Shown here in pieces: positions 49,200 through 63,790 of a stretch of 64,000 nt of DNA (position 1 is its first letter; each line of letters opens with the position of its first letter). Under the pieces are notes generated by a model. That model was not told the DNA's origin. It searched no databases and saw nothing but the letters and a program-made list of their open reading frames with translations. The position numbers and the translations under genes are program-made. The stretch comes from Helopsaltes ochotensis (Eukaryota; Chordata; Aves; Passeriformes; Locustellidae), in NCBI GenBank assembly GCA_013400155.1, contig VXBM01000341.1, positions 63,241-127,240 of the forward strand, given 5' to 3'.

Positions 49200-52100
49200 T
49201 GGTCAGGAGTGAAAGGAAAAACCTCTTTTTCACAAATTGTCATTATACACAGCAGGAAATAATAAATGACATAATTTAGCAAAATAACCTGGGGTACTTC
49301 AACACACACAATCAAAAGTAAACTGTTCACTTATCTAACTGTATATAATTGATATGACTTCATAGTGTACTAGTATATCAAGTAAAATAAAATAGGCTTG
49401 TCTTTTATTGCAATAGTTTTAACAGCAGAAACACAGCTTAGAGCAAAATCATGGTCTCTCTAGCATTTAACTACAGTCTGTATTTTTCCTTCTATACTTA
49501 AAAGAGCAAATTGTACAAAAACATCTTATGCCAGTGGTGAAAGAGATCTACACCAGAGATTTGCATTGCTGCAGCTACAGCAGCACAGGCAGACGGACCC
49601 CGTGCAAATACCCAACTTCTAGCACAGAAGGTGGTTTCTCATCCTCCACCTGTGTGGTGGTTCAGCTGATTAATGGTCTCACTGTGACAGCTGTTGCACA
49701 TGCAAAACTTGCACTGAAGCGAGTGGTGGGGGTTTTCTGTCTGCATAATGACTCGAGGACACAATTCTGAGTCATATCACACGTTCTGAGCCAGGTATCT
49801 TCCTTTCCTAATTATTGCATTCTTTGCTAATGGATGGGGTACATTTTCTTCCAGTGTACCTCATCCAAATGTTCTTCCCGCACATAAATCAAATTTATAA
49901 TATTAAAAGCTTAATCTGGAGAGATTTCATATTAAAGCTTGCTCTGTCTGTCTCCAGGCAGCGACTGAGTACCTCGGAAGCAGCTGAGATTGTGCATTGC
50001 ACACGTTGTGCCTCCACTCACCAAACCAGATCTCTGAAAATATTTATGGACAAAACTTGGAGTAGTCAGTGGGAGTATGTATCTCCATAACAATAAGCAC
50101 AATGTTAAGTGCTCACAAGACCAGAGCTCAAATCAGCAAGAGATGATTTGACTCTGCAAACATCCCAATCTCATTTATTACTACTGACCAGTAATGGGAC
50201 TTTCAGTCAGGATTATTCAGCTTCTTCTACATCTGGAAACATCTGTGCACGTAACTCCTCGAGCAGAGGACAGAACTACTTCTAGGTTTATGCAGAGCCT
50301 CCAGACTGTGGGCTACCCTTTGAAAATCGAAACAAATAAATAGCTGGCAGATAATAATTTAATACAACGTCTGCTTTGTGATCCTTGGCTGCTGTACCTC
50401 AAAATTTTATAATGCTTTGTAAAATTATTTTAACTGAATTACTGAACTAAACAAAACTGTCTTTTTACTTTAACTATACAGCAAACTTGTTCCCTGTTCC
50501 ACACTTCCAGGTCCACAGCTCAGGTGATGAGCACCTGGGGTAACGATTCCTTCAGCTCCAGTCTACCACACAAGGTAACTGTGACAGGCATTTACTGTAT
50601 TTCAGAAACTGAATAGAGCATCTCTCTCCCTGTTTTTATACTTGCTTCAAGGAAACATTTCAGAATAGGATATAACAAAGGAGAAAACTGCATATCTAAC
50701 ATAATAAGCAAACATTGAACACCTTTCCAGATACACTTTTGCACAAGCTTTCGCACGTGTGAACCAAAGCATAAATACAAAGATGTAAGTGCACTACAGA
50801 AAATACTGTTCATGAATGGATGTTATGTAAGAGAATGTCACATGTCACTTCTTGATGCAATCTTGACTTCTAGTCTGAAATCATTAGTCTAATAGGATGC
50901 AAAAATCTAAAACAATCCAAGAAAAAAACCCAGTTTTCTGTTTCTCTTTCAGTGTTTCAAATGATTCCTTTGCCTTTTATAATTTCTACAAAATTGGAAA
51001 TAGGCATCACCCAGGTTTACTGATCCTTAGTTTAACAAATATAATGTAGGCTCCCTGCCTCAGTGCGAGTGAGCTGCCACCTGACAGTAAGAAACACTTG
51101 CATCTGAAGTTCAGCACATAAGGTATGGTAACACAGTCATTGCAATGAGAACCCTTTTGCATTGGGCATGGTCATTTCATGACAGTGGAAATAGAAGATA
51201 AATACTTCTCACCACATTACAAATAACAGAACACACATACAATCCTCCCACACTTCTCCATCCACCCTCATCAGTCACTGGTGTTAAGATGATTAATCAA
51301 ACTCAGTTTGGTCAATAATAATCTGCTTTTTGCTTTCACCAGGAAGCTCATATTTTCTCCTTTGCCTATGGCTCTTTCATTGTTCTCTATCTCTGGATCT
51401 AGAGAATGGTACAGCTTTGCAAAATGCTTAGAGATGTTTCATCTATGGAAGATGCCATGGTGAATAAACTTCTACATTGCTTCATTTTACATGTGTCAAA
51501 AGTGAAGTTTCTTCTGCCACTAATGACAAGTGTCTTCTAGGAGAGACAAGCCTAGCCTGAGGAGTTATTCAAAAGGTAAATGCTGTGTTTAAAAAGAAGG
51601 TCTACCCTTGGCAGAAAATCTGATATGTTCTCCTATGCAGGAATATAATAACTTCTAATATCAAGATTGATTTGAACAAGAGAAAAGAGCTCTACCACAG
51701 GTGGATTTTTTACAGCTGAGGTTTTAACTTCACCCTAAAAAAGTTAAATCCCTGCTGCACATGTGCAAGGCTGCATCTCCAGAGTGGTTCATTTCTCTGA
51801 GGTCCACCTAGAAACTGGCCATAGGTAAACAATTCAGTTTTAAGGAAATTTTCTTTTTTTTTGTAGCTTCTGGACCATTATCTAGATGTATCTATTAAGT
51901 TACAGGAAGGAGTTTGTCTTATGAAAGATCATTACCTCTGAATTGCTCATCCTACTGCTGTTGATTTCTGTGATGCAACAGCCTTTGGCAAATATACTTG
52001 AAACTATGTCACACTTGTCTCCTTCTGAGGAGGTAACGCCAGTGAAAGTTTTCTGGTACCTGGAAGTTTTTTTTTGTACTCATGGAACAGTTAGACAGGA

Positions 52101-55100
52101 GTTAAAAACTATTGCCTATTGTCTTTACATAAAAATGAGTTTGAGAAATCAATTCTGGAAATAATTCAGTTTCTACTTCTACTTTGCCCCAGATGACTTA
52201 GGCATTACCTCATTGACAAGGATCAGAAAGAAACCACTGTTTCAACTTGCCAAGCCTGTGGCTAGAAGTGACATTCTGAGTCTGATCTTAAGCAACAATC
52301 CCTAAGTAAAAGGCTATATAACTAATTACTAATCCCTTGAGCTGTCTGGGCTATAGATGGCACCATCATACACTATTTATTTATTTGGATGAAATTCTGT
52401 GTCAAAATATTTCAGCAGGACTACAGCGACCTGGCAAGATACTATAGGGATGGATGACTTAGATACGCCACAAATCAGACAGATATTCTTAGCAAGTGTA
52501 TGACTCTCAGAATGTTAAAACATATGAAGATGGTTATCAAAAAGCAAAACATATCATAGATTTTCTTTCTGATTTTTTTAAGACCAGCATATAAAGAAAC
52601 AATATTGCAGAGTCTTAATTTTTCATCAGCTAGCTTTATTCCTAATTATTCCTATATTTTATCCTCTGCAGATGCCAAAGATAAAATAGAAACATAATTA
52701 AACGAAAAGCAAGGAGGAGATGTCCTGAACCTAAATGTGTCTAAGATAACCTAGTTTTTAGAATCTAAACAAACGCCTCTTTAAACATTTCTTCTGCAGT
52801 ATGCCTCACTTGGAAGCATCTTCATTTCTATGTGAAAATTGCAAAAATGAATCCCTGACACCAATGCAACTAAGACCTCAAGGGCTTTTTTTCCTTAAAA
52901 TGTACAATCATTTCTCACTAGCTGACACTAGCTGTTGACCTGTGTGATTTGTTATCTTCAACATAAAGTACACAAAAAGCTTTAGAAATTCCACATACAG
53001 GACCATCTGGTTAGTGTTTCCCCATTTATTCCACTCTTCTTCCATTAAAAGTTTGAACCACAAGTATACGAAACACTAATAATAAGTAGAATGTTCAACA
53101 AATGCTAATGACTGACTATAACTTATCACATTTTTCATTCTAAATACCTCATGGAAGAAATCAATTTGTTTTCAGAAATCTTCACCATTAGAGAATTTTC
53201 TCACTGGCCCAAGGAACTGATATTTGTTCCTTTTCATAATACTTGCCAGTTTTGTGTGTGTAGATTCAATCATGAGGAGTTGAAATGCTGTACATTTCAC
53301 TCCTGTGCATCTTACAGCTGTTTAAGTCCCGGGACAGGACTGTCTCCATTGCTTCACATGCTAAATAGGAAAGGGATGTGCTTCCTTTTGAGTCCATGGC
53401 AAACAATATTCTGTGCCCAGATGCACACAATCCTTCTCTAAAGTTCACACATGGCAATGCATAGCAATCCATTTTCTCATCCTTCAAAGATTTTCCAAGC
53501 CCACATCAGCTTGAAAACCAATTATTTTTATATGATAAACCAGGAGGAGAAATGGGCACACACCCATGCTACTCTAGAAAAGGCAACAGCTCCATACTTA
53601 CTGTGCTCTCCTATGATCTGATAGATCCAAGATCCTTTTCCAATTCAGACTGAATGCTCACATTTCACACATGAGCTTAAGCTACTGACCCTTCCAGGGA
53701 AGGTGTCGCTGTTTCTCCTGTTGTAATCATTCATTTCCAAATTACAGTTACTCATTGAAGCAGGCATTTTGATCCTCCCCCACAAACAGCCACATGACCA
53801 TTTGGATGGATGAGAAAAGGGCAACAGATGCTAGGTCTGTATATATCTCTTTCATTCTCCTTTTGACCAGAAACTCTTTGTCAAATGTAGTAAAAAAGTG
53901 AAAAGTGTCAGTGTTGTAGACAGGAGTTTTTGGGGAGAGGGATGGATTATTTTTTTTGTCTAAAAATCTCTCCTATCCTTGCTGAAGTGTTATTACTCTC
54001 ATCTGTACATGTTGTTATATCAGAGAGCATCCACAGTACTCAGGACTTTCCAAAAATAAGAATTGAGTATTGGGCAGGTCATCTCTCAAATCCAATGCTC
54101 TCACCAGACCGAAAGCCAGAACAAATCCCAGCCACTGTTGTGGGGAAACTGATGTGTTCCAACTCAGTGTTTTATTCTAGCAGCCAGCAATTGTCCCTCA
54201 AGCTCTCGAGCTCCCCTCAAACTCTCCCTTCCAGGCTGAAAAGAGTCACAGAGCCCTTGTTGGGAAGTGAAGCTGCTTGGCACAGCAGCCAACACCTGGA
54301 ATAGGAGAGCTATTGCCATACTGAGAGCCTGGTTACCCTCCATTGCACTGCCAGGATTCCAGTGACCGACTGAGCCAAGGATGGGCCTGGAGCTCTTGTG
54401 CAACCTCATTACACTGAATAAAACATATTTGAGATTGACTCCCTTGCATTTATACGCATTACAGAAATGTATATAACATGCATTCAGGGGAGAAGTATAT
54501 TCTAGGAGCACACCCATATCCAATATGTCAATGAACATTTTATAAACATTTTCATATTTTAAAAAAACCAAAGTGTTAAATTCTTGAACCAACAGTATCC
54601 CCTCACTGAGTCTTTATGTGTAGCAAGAGCAAAGTAGGAACAGGATCATGCATGGCTTGGGAAACTGTTAAGGAAACTGAATCTCCTTTCACATTTCAGG
54701 TTCATCCTTTCAAACACCATTATAAATTAAAGAGCTACAATGAGTTTTGTCATGGGTGGGGGTTTAGTTTGAAGCAACAATACTACATTTGATTCAAGAA
54801 TAACCAATTGCGACCTATAATACCAGTGTGCCAGCTTTTTTAAATTAACTGACCACGGCTAGCAAACAGCTATTAACATAGTGACTGTGTGGGGATACAA
54901 AGATATGCAGTGTCTGTGCTGCTGAACCACAAAGTATTTTTAAAAGAAGAAAAAATTAAAGAGGATGACCTCCCCCTCTCCAACTGGCCACTAAGACAAT
55001 GAACTTATTCAATCTTTACAGTCTTTTATGCTTCTTTATAGGAATATTCCGCCAATTTCCAAAATTATAGCTAGTAGCTGGCTTAATATGATTACTATGT

Positions 55101-56295
55101 TAAAATAATGACAGCGTTCACAACAGGGCTAAGTGTTCTATTAAATCAGTGATTAGTGCACCCTTGTATATATGCCACATGTCAAAACCATCATACATCT
55201 TTGTAATTGATTACAAAATCCTCTGTAAGTATGTACAGTAACAAGGCCACCCTGATGTTGAAACATCCAGATACAGTTTACTGTTCCCTGCTAAATTCAT
55301 CCATTCAGCGGGATTGACACCAACCTTTTCTATTTTCTCTCCCTAACAAACTGCAGATGTGTCTTCTGTGCAGGAGACAAAAACAAAAGACTTGAAGGAT
55401 GACCTTCAGCACAGCAATATGGCCATAAGCTGGCAATGGCCACGGGAGCAGCAGTGCTGGCTGCCCTCTTCCCAAGAAGGATGGATGCACCAGTGACACG
55501 TCCCCAAGACAGGACAGGACAGAGTTATGCTCCTACTGCACCAACAGGCCAGTCCAGATCATCTGTCCCAGCCTCTCCATCAACAACAGATGGTTCACAT
55601 AAGAATACAGTATAACTCGGTTGGGGTTTTTTTTTCAGATTTTGAGGAATATGGTTGCCTAAGGACAGATATGTGCTTTGCTGTAAGAGTGCCTGGTAGT
55701 AAACACCCTTTTAAAAAATCCAGCAATATTTTTCAGAAGCAAGTAATGAAAACTACACAACTGAGGACATAACAAACCCAGCGTTCTTAACAGTCTGGGA
55801 AATCTGTTTGAGGCACGAGATCCTTGCTTTATTGATTTATCATATTAAATAACAAAATCTGCTAGGTTGAATTTTAAATCTTGTGCCATTCTTGTACTGA
55901 ATTAAAAAAAAAACAAAACCCAAAATAAATGAAGAGACCAGTGACTTTTTTTTTCCCCTAGCAGAGAAGTATATTTTTGTCCTATTTCCTTATAATAAAG
56001 AACAAGAAAATTCTTGGGGCTCAGGCAATATAACTGTTCACCTCAAAGGTGGATGCCAGGCTTAGAAAATTTCTAGCGATAATTCCTGAATTTCAGAAAT
56101 CAACTGTGAGGAGCTGGTTATGATGGGGATGCATACAAAGCCATCCTTACAATGCACCTCTTCCTTCTGCTTATTGAAAGAGCAGCTTTGGAAAAGCTTG
56201 AAGAATTTTGACCATTGTTACTCCTCTTTGCTATGGTTTCCCTTTTTCTGTTATATAAACATAATCTACTTGATTTTTCTTTCAAAGCATTCTCG
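49200..56295. other. intronic DNA without recognised gene
   Basis: AT-rich, mostly unique-looking. Frames at 53930-54304 (plus, 124 codons) and 54164-54592 (minus, 142 codons) overlap each other in a slightly GC-richer patch and show no motif. No RNA gene recognised. Confidence 0.4.
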
Positions 56296-56299
56296 GCCT

Positions 56300-56885
56300 A
56301 ATCCCCTCCCAACCTATTCTCATTCATTTATTCCAGAGGGGAGAGCTCCCACCTCCAGTCAGCCCCTGACAGTAGGCTCCATCACCCATTTGTTACCTTT
56401 TCAAGCAAGGATCTTTGTGCTTTCTCCCCTGCTGCCCCCATGCTTGGGTAGAGCTCCTTGTTCATGTCCACAAAGCTGCCTCGTTATCCTCCTTCAAATC
56501 CCCTCTCAAACCTCCTCTTAACTCTGATGCCAGAAAAAAAAGCTTGACAATGGCTGTGCTGCTGCAATATTGAGCCCACTACCTATGAAGCCGACCTTCT
56601 TATTCACTCCTCATGCTTCCCCATCTGCTTATACCCACCTGTTGTCTCCTGTCATTGGGTTTAAAATTTATCAGAGGAGAAAGGGCTAAATCAGCTTGAA
56701 TTACTCTGCCTTTGCTGAGAATGCATATTCTTGTCAGCTGACATGAGGCAACTTGTTACCCTGAGAAAACATCTTTATATGCCTCAGCCATCTGGATGTA
56801 AATTCTCTGGAGGGGGCAACTCTGCTCTGTGTTTGAACGCTGCCTATGGGTCCTGGTCCTGGCTACTTCATAGCACAAAAACATT
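56300..56885 (+). mobile_element. LINE 3'-end fossil (CR1/L2 superfamily), interrupted
   Basis: The plus strand at 56442-56520 reads HAWVELLVHVHKAASLSS, then FKSPLKPPLN, the usual C-terminal end of CR1/L2-type ORF2 (pattern A-W-N-x-L-P ... A-x-S-L-S-S-F-K-S-x-L-K-T-H-L-F). Downstream, cccatctgcttatacccacc, then tgttgtctcctgtcattggg, matches the 3' UTR of an old sauropsid LINE that I recall. That UTR resumes at about 56795 with tgtaaattctctggaggggg and tgctctgtgtttgaacgctg, then gggtcctggtcctggctact. The roughly 120 bases between 56670 and 56793 do not fit and may be an insertion or divergent sequence. Confidence 0.65.
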
Positions 56886-56889
56886 GCTG

Positions 56890-58857
56890 GATCTATAACA
56901 AGGATTATGTTTGACTCTTCTAGGCACCCAATTGTGTGTGTTACCATAGCTTGGGAGCCTGAGTGCATGCACAGAAGACAGAAAGTTTACTAAACAGTTG
57001 AATGAAATATGGGTCAGCTTCTCAGGGTAATGAACATATGGCCCACATTTAAATATGACTAATACACAGGCCAGATTCTAATAAACATTTAAAAAGTTGG
57101 GTGATAGACATATGCAGCTACAAACTACCTGGTTACCCATCCATTAACACAGTTACCATGAGCGGGGGGTGAAAAAAGCTTTACTTTAATAGCAACATCA
57201 TCTATCTCTACAAGGCTGCTATTCCTACTGCCTCCTCTCCCACTCTGCTGGACAAATAATAGAGCAGCATCACTCAGTCTCAACAGCCTCACAGGCAGGA
57301 TTAAAACTTCTCTCTACTGTGAAATTATCCTATTTAAAAAGCTGGATGTTATTTTACAGATGAAGTGGTTTTTGAGTGATGCTCACAGAAGTGGGTTGGT
57401 GCTATAAGGGGCAGGGAAGAAGACTTCCTCTGAGTGGTCAAATCTAACCTCTGAGTCATTCAAAGTATAGGAAAACATCTTTGATTAAAACTATCCACTC
57501 AATTTTCAATCCATCATTTAGTTAAAACAATAAATTAGTATTTTTACTCTAAAAATAAACATGCAGCTTTCAAAAGCAAAATTCCCAACCTTTAACTTTG
57601 TGCTTGCTTATTGTTTGAGGGTGAAGTTTGAATTTGCCCTTGCCTAGAAACCCCATTTAGGAAAGTATGGGATCGGTTTTTTCCTTTAAAAAAACCCAAC
57701 TTTTACAAGTGGAAAAAAATCCCACAGAGGCTTCAGGGTAATGTTTTTCATTAACTGGAACATGCATTTTCAGAAGTAAATCTGCATGCTTTTTTTTCTG
57801 GCAATAATTAACAAATTATTGTATATCATTTTTTTAAAATTACTCCCCAGATAATGACTTTGCTGTTAGTTTACACCAATGAATACTGCCAACCTGTTTG
57901 TTTTTAAGAACAAAGCAAGAAGTCCAAAGCCCATTGCTGCAAGCCATATTTCCAATCCCTATCTTCTGCATAGTTTTGAACTATAAAAAAGAAAATCTTT
58001 TTCTAAAACCTAATATAGAAAAATGAGCATGACCAAAACAGTTTCAAACCCCAATCTTCAAATGAAAGTGCAAAATGAATTTGAAACTGCAAATGAAGTA
58101 ACATTTGTTTTAGTAAACAGCAATTTGTAGAGATAAGGTTATTTACACAAGAGCTCAACACATTTTTTCCATCTGCATTATTTGACAAGATGGATCCAAA
58201 ATTCAAGAAAGTTAAAATTGAATAAACAAGGCTATCCGTATATTTAAAAATCCATTTCTTTTACTACTTCACCTAATACAAAATCAGCCCAATGCAACTG
58301 CCATTTTAAGGAAGTCTTACGAAGTTTGAATGAGCAAGTGTACTTCATTACAAAAGATAAAAGTTTCTTCTTCCCTACAGTGAAAACAGGTAATTTCAGA
58401 GGCTGTGGCTTATAATTATTCACTGCTGAAAGGATTTTAAAAGGTCCATATTGAAAACAGTGACCCCCAGCTTCGCCTCAGAATGAATGGAGGTAAAAAT
58501 TCTCATTTTGCCAGAATGCTGGTTGATAACTGTTAGGCAAAACATGCATTTCTTCATTACAGCGCGGTCTGCAGGTTCATTTAAATAACAATATCATCCA
58601 GCATAAAAGTCACAAAAGAATTATCTTGCAATTTCAATATGTTGAAATGTATTATTAGTGCTAACAATGGGCACCTTGAGTAAATAAATGAATGTCTGTT
58701 ATTGGCAGCATTACTTCCGACTATTTAGCTTTATAGAATATCAAACTTTATAATTCAGCGCCTTGGTCAAGAGTGTTTGCTTGTGTAACTTTTGAACTAG
58801 AATTGACATTTTTAAATGTCTCTCCAATTTCCTCTTCCTTTCCCCACTGTTACCAAG

Positions 58858-58860
<3 letters not shown>
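56890..58860. other. intronic DNA without recognised gene
   Basis: AT-rich, unique-looking; no exon, repeat or RNA gene recognised. Confidence 0.4.

Positions 58861-58862
<2 letters not shown>

Positions 58863-58903
<41 letters not shown>
58863..58903. repeat. A41 mononucleotide tract
   Basis: Forty-one A in a row, the longest homopolymer in the window. No retroposon body or target duplication is recognised around it. The length is likely polymorphic and subject to sequencing error. Confidence 0.95.
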
Positions 58904-58904
<1 letters not shown>

Positions 58905-58908
<4 letters not shown>

Positions 58909-61900
58909 TTCCCAAGCATGGGAAGGACTATTATGTCTTTTTGTGAGGAATTTAAAGAGCCACCTTCATACTGTCATTATTTTTCATTACAAAAACCCCC
59001 TAAATATGGAAATGAGATTTTTTTCAAAAGTATCAATTTATAAATTATGTCAACAGTATACAAAACCCATCAATAGTCTTTTCTGACCTGCAAATCCTAC
59101 AGATCTCACGGAAAAAAATAACATTTTAGAATATTATTGTTATAGGAAATCATCTCTATCTCAAGAGAGCCCACCCTGTTCATTACCATTAAGATAAAAA
59201 TCACAGCACAAGAGGCACACAGCTTCTGAGATCAATTTTGTGCCCCAAACCAAGTGATGATGGCAAGTGCTCTCTAAGAAAACATTCCCCACTGCCAGCC
59301 TTGAAAAGGCTCCAGGAGGAAAAGGAGCTGTGCTGGTTATCAGAGATCACCCCACTCCTGACCTTGTGGGGTACCCCGACCCCTGATCAAGTTTTCAGGG
59401 TGGAAATTCAGCCTGGTGCCCTCACCCCCTCACACACGGGGCTCGTCCACACTCCAGCCTTTCCCCTCCTCCCCAATGCCAGCGATCCAGCTGGAATCCA
59501 TGTGGTGCCAGGGAGCACAAGCTCTGCTGTAGTCCCTAAACCCAGGTGACCTGTGATTTGATCATGGGGCTGTTGACTGTGGAGCTTTCCCACAGCTCTT
59601 CCTTCTGGTCATGCTCTGAGGCTCTGCCACAGGTTTCTCTCAGCTCCCTTTTGGATGCACCGTGCCAGGCCTTGGGTGCTTCCCCTTTGCATGACACTTC
59701 TGCCCCCTCAGCAGAGCTGGTGCCACAGGACAGTTTGCTTGGTGCAAAGTTGGCTGTTCAGCTTATTTCACCAACAAAGGCTAAGTTTGATTTAAGGCAC
59801 TGTTCTTAGCACTGAAATATCTGAAACAAACCCCCTCCCATTCGATTTTGTCAGGTTGGCTGTAGAGTTGGCAGCCTCAGGCAGATGGACGGGATGGACA
59901 GCAAAGAGATGGTAATACCTTACACACCACAGCTGTATTCCTAGGGGTGTATCTGCCAATATCCTAACCCTACTGAGTCTGTTAGCCATTTCTTCCCATC
60001 CAAGATATCCACTAAAGAGGATACTCAAAAAAAAAAAATCACATTACATGAAAATGGCAGATTCAGTTGAGACTAAAGAAAGAAAAAACTTGTCCCAAAA
60101 GACAATGAATCTCACAACTTGAAAAGACAAGTTGTGCAGCATGACTTGTGCAAAGATATTTATATCACTATCACAAAGATTGAGAAATGACTGGAGACTG
60201 CTGGGATATGCTGAACCAGGCAGCAGCTTTAAAACATGGATGTAGTAAAATGTTCCCTTCTTTTGTACAGCCTTGGAAAGGATGCAGTTTGTAATTCAGG
60301 ACGACAAAATTTACTTATTTTCACAGATCTGCAGGTAAAGAGAAATGCTGTTCTGTTTAACATCAGCTGCATTGTCTTCATGGCCATATGTAGGCTGGCA
60401 CAGTATCAACCTCAAATGATTGTTGAGTTTGTAATGACTGACAAGGCAGAAGTCTGTCTTGTAATTAAGGTAGAATATTCAGATATGGGAAATGCAGGTT
60501 CACTTTTAAATGTAATGCATCCCCTGCACCACCTTTGGAAGGTTACAGTCTGTGCAACTGCAGCACATGGCAAAGATAACACTACTCCCTTCTCCCATTC
60601 TTTGTCTTGACAACCAAGATTATTAACTCATCAGCTCAGAGAATTTCTCTTAATTTGTGTTTATACAGTAATTTGTACAACATGGCCCTAATTTCAGATG
60701 GAGACTCTATGCACCACTATACTTTCTAAATAAAGCCTGGCTCGATTTCTTCAGGTCTACAGAGCCAAATTACAGCAATTCATTTAAACAAATTGAAGAA
60801 GGGCCTGTATATGGGAAGACAGAAAGGGACTGAACATGTGGTTAGCAAGGGGGAGTTTCTTATGCTGTTAATCCAATTCCAGGGTGACTGCTGGGAATCT
60901 TCTTTACTCAGTAAAGCCCTTAATTATGAAGAGAGTCTATACAGAACTGCTGAGGACAAAAACAATGAACAAGTGTCATGGTTAAACTATCTCTTCTTTT
61001 ATAACTGGCTCATTTCAAATTAGAGAAGTCTACAAACTCAGAACCCCTGGATCAGAAGCACTATATTGTTTTTATACCATAGGTCAGTGCATCAGCATCC
61101 TGTAGCAAAAAGGGTATTACACAAGTGCTGAAAGGACTAAATATCAATGAATAGTAGTAGCCTGTGACGTCTCCAACATGTGATACTGCAAACTCAAAAA
61201 GCAATTTGGCACTTCCAAATGCTGGCACCAAATACGGCAGAGTAATGTGTTTCTACAGTTCTCATTCTATACATGTGTGATCTCACTCTCAGGTCTACAG
61301 CCAAACACAATAAAAGAAATAAGGGGGAGCTGCAAAAACATGTGAGAAAGAAACACTAAATACTAGTTCTCCAACCCCCACTGCTATGTGGCACAGACAC
61401 AATGTTAGCAATGGAAATCCTGTTGCAGGCAGCCAAATACTCAAAGAGAAGAAGAATCCAAGCAGCAACAGACCTGCAAATCTCAAGGTTATCCTACATC
61501 CAGACTTACAGCCTCTTTTAGGTCCCCTGCACAGACAGGTCTGATCAGGCATGCCATCTTTTTCTTGTTTCTGTAAGTGTATTAAAGGTTGATTGCTCCT
61601 GACTTCAGCTTATTTTTGCTCTAATGTGCAAACTGCCAGGCAGTCCCACTCTAGAGATCGATATCACCCAAATACTTCAAGGGGTTCTGATAAAGATTTA
61701 ACTGAGTGCTCTGACCACTTATTAATGGAAGCTTTCTCTGCTATTACAGCCATCATGTTAAAACTCAAGCCAAAGGAATTTACCCAGGCTCTGTCCAAGA
61801 AATACGACACAGGAATGTAATACACATATGGCAAAGATTTAATGTATGTGATGACTGCTAGGCAAATGATGTTTTTATTGTCCAAGAAACAATGGCATAT

Positions 61901-63685
61901 TCAAATCTGGTGTAAGTAAGGAGTGAATAATGATGTTAGATCATTGCACCACCAGGGACACACAGAAGAAAAATTTGTTGCAAAACTTGTCTCTCTGTGA
62001 ATGGAGTAAAATGATACTGAGAGCGGGCAGACCATCAGGAATCAAATTGCTTTCAGGAAGAAGGGGGACTGGCATTTTTTTATTGCCAGTAATTTTCTAA
62101 TGAACTGTTGACAATCACAGATGTTCTCACACCTCAGACAGCTGGGGTTCTCAAAAATTCACCATGTGGCCAAGTGTCAAATTTTAACTGGCTTTTACCT
62201 GCCCTTGTGGTTCTGACTAGTCCGAGTATGCCAGTGGTTTACACTTTTGCTGTTTGGATAGTTACTGGCTAAATGCAATAGTTTCCACTTGCCTTTGCCC
62301 TGTCGTGTAGGTAAACACTGCAGTTTAAAACCAAGAGTAAACCATGCATGGACCAGCAAAATGAAAGGCAACTTATAAATAGCAACCACAAAGGAACACG
62401 GATTTCCTAGATGGAAAAAACGTATCATTTTTCACTTAGCTTTTAGGAGCATCATAAAACTGTGTACAAAATCACTGGTTTTCCACCCCCTTTTTGGTCA
62501 CAAAAAAAAAACCAAATTAAAAATTAGTTTGTAACCAATTCCTAAGCCATGAAATTTTCACAACTGCAGTGATACAAGTTTTAAGGTAAAATCCCAAAGA
62601 TTAGGAAGTAAAAACACAGGACCTGCTATCAGACAATCACAATTATCCATTTCTCCAAATTATAGGGTTTCTCTGGACTTTGTGATTTAAAAAAAAAAAA
62701 TCTTTTCTGACAAAGCTACTAGAATGGGATGTGAAAGTATCTTTATAGTCACTGCTCTGGTTTGATTCCCTGAAACAAACTAGAGCAAATTCAGAATTGC
62801 CCTGGATTATAGAACAGACCAATCTATAGAAGTCCAAGAAACCCATTGGAGACTGTTACTTTTATCTAGCTACATCCTCTAAATTCAAGGGTGGAATAAC
62901 TGCCCTCCACAACTTGAGGGTCTCAAAACGTCTCAGCTATTTTCCCATGACAGGCCATTCCATCTGATTTAACAGAAAACAAAGACTGAACTTTTACACA
63001 GGGCTTCTTAGAGGCTGCTTTTTATGAGAACTATCCCAATATGAAACAGTTTTCTTTAATGAACACTGTTCTTGTTAGCTTCTGCTAAAACAATAGGCAT
63101 AAAGTGGCACCTTTTGAATCTTCTCTCTCAGATGAGGTATTTCTGAACTTGATAACATCACCTGAAATATTCTGCCTTTTTATGACCTAGAAAAATGGCT
63201 GGTATTCTAAAAATGTGTCTATTTTTAAATTATATGTATTTGATAGTTTGACTTGTTTTTAATCATCTCATACAGAAGTGATGTGCTACTAATGACAACT
63301 AAAGTGCCCGAAGATACCTTTCATTTACAGATTTCAAATTAAACATCTCCCAGTACTCTGCGAGAATTGTCACCTTCACTTCAAAAACCAGGGAGAAAAA
63401 AAGTAGTAGAAAACACTTTTCATATAGTGGAGGGAAAAAGAACGAAGTCCAGCCAGATTACATATTCCAGTCTGTTGCTTTATTGCTACATGGCACAATC
63501 CAGTTTTATGTTGGTCATTAATAGTATTTGAAGTAAAATAAAGAAATTAACTACACTTGGTACTTCGGAACAGGGGCTTGCACATGTCACAATCCTCGTA
63601 ACAATAATTCTGATGATTTCCACTATGCATGACAAGTGCATATTACTTTTAATCTTGCAGATAAAGCTGCAATAGCTTGTCGACT
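58905..63685. other. intronic DNA without recognised gene
   Basis: AT-rich with a GC-richer patch at 59280-59700 that yields overlapping chance frames. The plus-strand frame at 60236-60610 (124 codons) has no recognisable domain and no splice context that I can support. Confidence 0.4.
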
Positions 63686-63689
63686 GTGG

Positions 63690-63790
63690 TTCCTCCCATA
63701 TGGAAACCCTGTGCCCAGCGTGCTCCTCACACAACAGGACCATAAGGGACGGGAGATCTTGGTCCTGGGCCACCATTAGGATACAAGCCC
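63690..63790 (+). mobile_element. possible LINE/SINE 3'-end fossil (weak)
   Basis: cctgtgcccagcgtgctcct, then cacacaacaggacc, then gatcttggtcctgggccacc, resembles the 3' end of old sauropsid elements (gcgcctagcacaatggggcc, then gatcttggttggggcc). Matching is loose and from memory. Confidence 0.3.

Noticed and set aside
48932..49330. Lys/Pro-rich and Phe/Gly-rich frames
   Set aside because: Translation of the T/G low-complexity tract.
60236..60610. 124-codon plus-strand frame
   Set aside because: No domain, signal or recognisable splice structure; it runs against the direction of VTI1A and has ordinary intronic composition.
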